From assembly GCA_947258735.1 (NCBI GenBank), contig CAMYJJ010000105.1:1-9765 (forward strand): a DNA stretch of 9,765 nucleotides. Direction: 5' to 3'. Each line of letters starts with the position of its first letter. Position 1 is the stretch's first letter. Of this stretch, positions 7,381 through 9,765 are shown in pieces. The DNA is from Thermodesulfovibrionia bacterium (GTDB lineage: Bacteria > Nitrospirota > Thermodesulfovibrionia > UBA6902). The notes beneath the pieces are model-generated. The model saw only the letters and a list, made by a program, of their open reading frames with translations. It did no database searches and was not told the DNA's origin. A program made the position numbers and the translations under genes.

Positions 7381-8424
7381 TTAAATAAAGCACTGAGGAT
7401 CAGGAGCCAGATAGTCAGGTTTTCCTTTTGAAGCTGAGTATGCATAAGCAATGGCCCTGCACCCCCTGCAGTTTGCCCATTTATTACATGTCCTGCATTT
7501 CCCCTTATATCTGGTTTTGTCTCTGAGATCATTCAGAACTGGAGAGATGGACCAGATCTCACGTAAGGAATCCTTCCTCACATTTCCGATGGGAACGGGC
7601 AACCTTCTGCAAGGCACCACTGTGCCATCAGGCATTATGGTCAGCCCTGATATGCCAGCAGCACAGCCACCCAATGCTATGTCTCCGCACTCTTTATTTT
7701 CGGTGTTATTTCTGAACTGGGAAGCGACAGGGTCTCCTGTCACGATCTCCAGTCCATTGTCCGGTTTTATGGAAAAGATCTCATTGTATAGCCTTTCAAC
7801 TTCAGAGGGTCTCATTACCTCTGATAATAGTGCCTTTCCCCTGCCTGAGGGAACGAGCCGGGAAAACCCCAGCCTGTTCACTCCAAGATCAGAAGCAAGA
7901 TCAACTGTCTCAAACAAATGATCAGCATTAATTTCTGATACCGTAGCATTTATAGTGACTTCAAGACCTGCATTCTTCAAAAGCTTCACACCCCTGACTG
8001 AATGATTAAAGCTGTTTTTACCCCTGATAGAATCATGTATCTCCTCCGGACCTTCTATACTGACCTGAACCCCGCTGACACCAAGGTCATACAATTCATG
8101 TGCAATATTATTGTCAATGAGAATGCCATTTGTCAGGAGGTAAATATCAAAACCAATATGCTTAAATGCAGTAATCACATCATATAAGTCTTTTCTTAAC
8201 AGAGGTTCTCCTCCGGTAAGATTTACACTTGGCGAAAAATCCATATCATATGATTCCTGCCAGTTATGGATTGTAGAGGATATTTCATTGATTACAGATT
8301 TAATTTCATCAGAGGTAAGTTCATCATAACCATACCCGTTCTGATAGCAGTGTGTGCATGTAAGATTGCACTTTTCTGTAAGATGCCACTGAATAAGAAA
8401 GTCAAACGAGTCTTTTGGTGTCAT
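7381..8424 (-). CDS. Radical SAM/SPASM-domain enzyme, candidate peptide maturase
   Basis: A 347-residue iron-sulfur enzyme that should cleave S-adenosylmethionine reductively to start radical chemistry. The SAM-binding cluster motif is C19-x3-C23-x2-C26, with GGEP at 71-74 for SAM binding. The C-terminal SPASM domain is complete for auxiliary clusters: C254-x12-G267-x4-C272, C310-x2-C313-x5-C319-x2-C322 and a late C345, with C246 an additional candidate. SPASM enzymes such as PqqE, AlbA and anSME mostly modify peptides or proteins, though heme-pathway relatives (AhbD/NirJ) also exist, so the substrate is not fixed by sequence. The start at ATG 8424 has only a weak AAGG site. A very small, strongly initiated ORF lies upstream on the same strand (8804), which favours a peptide substrate. 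I do not recognise a named subfamily. Confidence 0.93.
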   Translation of the reverse strand: MTPKDSFDFLIQWHLTEKCNLTCTHCYQNGYGYDELTSDEIKSVINEISSTIHNWQESYDMDFSPSVNLTGGEPLLRKDLYDVITAFKHIGFDIYLLTNGILIDNNIAHELYDLGVSGVQVSIEGPEEIHDSIRGKNSFNHSVRGVKLLKNAGLEVTINATVSEINADHLFETVDLASDLGVNRLGFSRLVPSGRGKALLSEVMRPSEVERLYNEIFSIKPDNGLEIVTGDPVASQFRNNTENKECGDIALGGCAAGISGLTIMPDGTVVPCRRLPVPIGNVRKDSLREIWSISPVLNDLRDKTRYKGKCRTCNKWANCRGCRAIAYAYSASKGKPDYLAPDPQCFI

Positions 8425-8448
8425 TGAGATGCCTTAATCTAAAGAATT

Positions 8449-8469
8449 CCTCGAATCTCTGCTTCGAGG
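8449..8469. other. Hairpin in the leader of the radical SAM gene
   Basis: CCTCGAA (8449-8455) and TTCGAGG (8463-8469) form a perfect 7-bp stem with a 7-base loop, about 25 bases before the radical SAM start. No T-run follows on the transcribed side, so it is not a standard terminator. It may be an attenuator, a processing site or a remnant. Confidence 0.35.
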
Positions 8470-8490
8470 TTAATCAAATAATCCTTTGTT

Positions 8491-8553
8491 TGTCATTCCC
8501 GCGGTCTGTTTAGCGGGTCGACTCGACCGGCTAAAAGGACTACCGGAATGACA
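8491..8553. repeat. Short TGTCATTCC / GGAATGACA inverted-repeat element
   Basis: The ends TGTCATTCC (8491-8499) and GGAATGACA (8545-8553) are perfect 9-bp inverted copies. The centre, 8510-8534, is a 25-base palindrome with one mismatch, beginning TTAGC and ending GCTAA around GGTCGACTCGACC. At 63 bp it is the shortest and most symmetric copy of the family in this window. It sits between the small ORF and the radical SAM gene. Confidence 0.7.
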
Positions 8554-8610
8554 TTGATACCTCGTATGTATGATATGGCGTTATTCTTATTTAAAAGAGA
8601 ATTAATAAAT

Positions 8611-8657
8611 GGATATGGCAGAAACAAATTTATTAAGCTGATGTTCCTGCCATATCC
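8611..8657 (-). terminator. Terminator-like hairpin enclosing the stop codon of the alternative small-ORF frame
   Basis: In the minus-strand RNA, bases 8657-8644 pair with 8624-8611 as a 14-bp stem containing one G-U wobble; the core GGATATGGCAG / CTGCCATATCC is perfect over 11 bp. The 19-base loop contains the TAATAA stop of the frame that ends at 8633. A T-rich tail (ATTTATTAATTCTCTTTT) follows. On the plus strand the wobble would be an A-C mismatch, so the fold fits minus-strand transcription better. It could partly end transcription between the small ORF and the radical SAM gene. Confidence 0.55.
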
Positions 8658-8731
8658 GGGGCCTTGGTTGCTGGACCAGCAACGTTAACTCTTTCAGCCC
8701 TTTCATTTGAGACAGGTTTTTCCGGGGTCAT
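8633..8731 (-). CDS. Continuation frame of the small ORF (32 residues from its ATG)
   Basis: This frame reads MTPEKPVSNERAERV and continues to APDMAGTSA, closing with TAATAA. It overlaps the 33-residue ORF that starts at 8804 and is offset by one base. No good ribosome site precedes ATG 8731. The likelier reading is therefore that it is the C-terminal half of one 56-residue peptide, joined to the first 22 residues of the upstream ORF at the seven-A run (8737-8743). That would need six A in the true sequence, or a +1 or slippage event. Codon choice looks like normal coding sequence, and the stop falls in a hairpin loop. The composition is hydrophilic and Cys-free. Whether it is translated is uncertain. 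Confidence 0.45.
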   Translation of the reverse strand: MTPEKPVSNERAERVNVAGPATKAPDMAGTSA

Positions 8732-8804
8732 CTGTTCTTTTTTTGATTTTACCCCAGAAATCAGCCTCCTTTAACTGCGCCTTTTTGCTTAAAGGCTTTT
8801 TCAT
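8703..8804 (-). CDS. Very small Lys-rich ORF, candidate precursor peptide
   Basis: A 33-residue ORF starts MKKPLSKKAQLKEADFWGKI and ends DDPGKTCLK. It has an exceptionally strong start: AAGGAGGTGA (8809-8818) is a 10-base perfect complement to the usual 16S rRNA tail, placed well for ATG 8804. A near-consensus promoter lies upstream (8873-8900). The frame reads through a seven-A run at 8737-8743 and stops 33 bases later; the frame shifted by one base continues to 8633 as a convincing peptide. It is encoded upstream of a radical SAM/SPASM enzyme on the same strand, the usual arrangement of a modified-peptide precursor and its maturase. I recognise no precursor family. The start signals make translation likely; the exact C-terminus is open. 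Confidence 0.6.
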   Translation of the reverse strand: MKKPLSKKAQLKEADFWGKIKKRTDDPGKTCLK

Positions 8805-8872
8805 GATCTCACCTCCTTCCATGGCCAATAGAACGGTATGATGATTGATACATGTTTGATCGCTGTGAAGTT

Positions 8873-8900
8873 ATGATACAGCCGCAACTTCAGTTGTCAA
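8873..8900 (-). promoter_or_regulatory. Sigma-70-type promoter of the small ORF, overlapping an inverted repeat
   Basis: Read on the minus strand, TTGACA (8900-8895) is a perfect -35 box. After 16 bases comes TATCAT (8878-8873), one mismatch from TATAAT. An inverted repeat TGAAGTT / AACTTCA (8866-8872 with 8886-8892) straddles the spacer and -10 region and could be a repressor site. The promoter begins five bases after the stop of the Lys-rich gene, so the small ORF need not depend on read-through. Confidence 0.7.
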
Positions 8901-8905
8901 TAGAT

Positions 8906-9433
8906 TTATTTTGAAAGCGACAGCTTTGCTGCCAGCTTTTGCTTTTCATCAATTGATGCCTCAAGTTCATCAAGTCTGGCAAAATCAGCTTTCATTCTTG
9001 TTTTAATACCTGACAACTTCTTTGTTACATACAAATTCCTCAGCTGTTCGCCCATAAGGGAGTAGAGCTTTGTTCTTTCCTCTTTTAAATTGTGAAGTTC
9101 AATTTTTAGCTTGGTCAGGTCAGTCGTATTTTTTGCATATGAATGTACATCATCAGCAATATCATGCATTACATTAATTCCTTTATCAGCTGCCTCATGA
9201 ATTCGATCACCCAGTTTCAGCAGTTCTGCTTTTGTCGACTGTGCAAAATCTGATAAAGACATGTACCCTGTTTTTTGCCTGATAGCATCTGCAGTATCTT
9301 TAATGGTTATTTTAGACGTGGTCTTTTTTACTGACTTCTTTGCAGCTTTCTTTGCAGCTTTCTTTGTAGTTTTCTTTGTGGTTTTCTTTGCGGTCTTCTT
9401 TGCGGTCTTCTTTACAGATTTCCTGGTTGCCAT
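8906..9433 (-). CDS. Lys-rich histone-H1-tail-like protein with C-terminal coiled coil
   Basis: A 175-residue basic protein. Residues 6-37 are eight tetrapeptides of the form [S/T/A][V/A/T]KK, like the tails of bacterial histone-H1-like proteins and of PhaF/AlgP-type proteins; this implies DNA or polyanion binding. Residues 45-100 are mixed alpha-helical. About 105-170 is Leu/Lys/Glu-rich with heptad-like spacing (KIELHNLKEERTKLYSLM onward), suggesting a coiled coil for oligomerisation. No signal peptide or catalytic motif is seen. The start has GGAGG five bases before ATG 9433, and a promoter lies at 9479-9507. It could be a nucleoid-associated or phasin-like granule protein; the sequence alone does not decide. 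It lies just upstream of the small ORF, but that ORF has its own promoter. Confidence 0.88.
   Translation of the reverse strand: MATRKSVKKTAKKTAKKTTKKTTKKAAKKAAKKSVKKTTSKITIKDTADAIRQKTGYMSLSDFAQSTKAELLKLGDRIHEAADKGINVMHDIADDVHSYAKNTTDLTKLKIELHNLKEERTKLYSLMGEQLRNLYVTKKLSGIKTRMKADFARLDELEASIDEKQKLAAKLSLSK
9335..9418. repeat. Seven tandem 12-bp units coding the Lys-rich tail
   Basis: Seven consecutive 12-base units close to TTTCTTTGCRGC fill this stretch and encode seven of the xxKK tetrapeptides (residues 6-33). The units differ by a few substitutions but keep perfect 12-base spacing, so whole-unit gain or loss would keep the frame. Confidence 0.85.
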
Positions 9434-9478
9434 GTATTCCTCCCTTTCTTGAATTTGTTTTAGTTTAGCATACGTTTG

Positions 9479-9507
9479 ATTATATCAAAAAAAATATCCT
9501 GCACCAA
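9479..9507 (-). promoter_or_regulatory. Promoter of the Lys-rich protein gene
   Basis: On the minus strand, TTGGTG (9507-9502) is followed after 17 bases, including eight T in a row, by a perfect TATAAT (9484-9479). Transcription would begin near 9472, about 40 bases before the ATG at 9433. The remaining gap up to the tRNA (9508-9709) shows nothing else convincing. Confidence 0.7.
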
Positions 9508-9709
9508 CCAATAGTCACATTATATAAAATTGACGGCTTCATGGCTGATCAAATTAAGCATTGTAATTTTTAGAGGATGGCTGAATATACTTCGCATTTA
9601 CACGGGGGACGTTATTTATTGAATGCTGAAAAAACCTTTAAAATTAATTGAGTTATTGACTTCTTCATTATCCCTCGATTCATATGAGATGGAAATTGAT
9701 GGATTAATA

Positions 9710-9765
9710 TGGAGCCACCGAGCGGAATCGAACCGCTGACCTGATCATTACGAGTGAACTGCTCT
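9710..9765 (-). tRNA. tRNA-Thr(CGU), 5' part outside the window
   Basis: The visible 56 bases are the 3' part of a tRNA: the end of the D arm (AGAGC), an anticodon arm with loop CTCGTAA (anticodon CGT, plus-strand ACG at 9750-9752), and a variable loop AGGTC. The T arm is AGCGG-TTCGATT-CCGCT, followed by acceptor strand CGGTGGC, discriminator T and an encoded CCA. The anticodon stem has one T-T mismatch. It would decode ACG threonine codons. Confidence 0.92.

Noticed and set aside
7451..7921. 156-residue plus-strand frame
   Set aside because: It is exactly antisense to the SPASM part of the radical SAM gene, with no start signals.
6398..8553. Possible CRISPR-like or IS origin of the intergenic repeats
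   Set aside because: Copies are hundreds of bases apart, unequal in length and palindromic, with no regular spacers, no cas genes, no transposase ORF and no obvious target duplications.
9577..9651. 24-residue plus-strand ORF with a purine-rich stretch before its ATG
   Set aside because: The AGAGG is directly against the start codon with no spacer, there is no good promoter, and no conserved features are seen.

Overview
The window looks like chromosomal DNA of an uncultured-type, moderate-GC, Gram-negative bacterium. It carries single-copy housekeeping genes (trpS, GTP-type pckG, a site-2-type protease, a tRNA-Thr) and a secreted lipoprotein with a classical lipobox. Intergenic gaps hold hairpin repeats bounded by TGTCATTCC / GGAATGACA. 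Repeats of this style and this gene set remind me of Nitrospirota (Thermodesulfovibrio-like) or Desulfobacterota genomes. That placement is an inference from memory, not a search.

Layout. 1-2238 (minus): 746 residues of a large lipoprotein of unknown function; its C-terminus runs off the window. 2239-2634: leader region, then a hairpin repeat directly behind trpS. 4374-2635 (minus): M50 membrane metalloprotease followed after 30 bp by trpS, probably one operon. 4435-6360 (plus): pckG with a TATAAT promoter, a good ribosome site and a strong terminator. The terminator sits between convergent pckG and the YceI gene and looks usable from both sides. 7073-6546 (minus): a cytoplasmic YceI-like protein, followed downstream by one hairpin repeat and preceded by another that folds into four successive hairpins.

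8900-7381 (minus) is the most interesting part. A near-consensus promoter overlapping an inverted repeat and a 10-base perfect Shine-Dalgarno site drive a very small Lys-rich ORF. A long hairpin encloses the stop codon of the alternative frame of that ORF, and about 200 bp downstream lies a weakly initiated radical SAM/SPASM enzyme. This is the layout expected of a peptide precursor and its maturase. The small ORF carries a run of seven A: as written it ends after 33 residues, but a one-base shift at the run gives a clean 56-residue peptide ending in TAATAA. 9433-8906 (minus): a Lys-rich, histone-H1-tail-like protein with a coiled-coil C-terminus, with its own promoter. 9710-9765 (minus): the 3' part of a tRNA-Thr(CGU).

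Functional links: pckG serves gluconeogenesis, and trpS and the tRNA serve translation. The small ORF and the SPASM enzyme are the only pair here that suggests a dedicated system. No transposase, CRISPR array or phage gene is visible.
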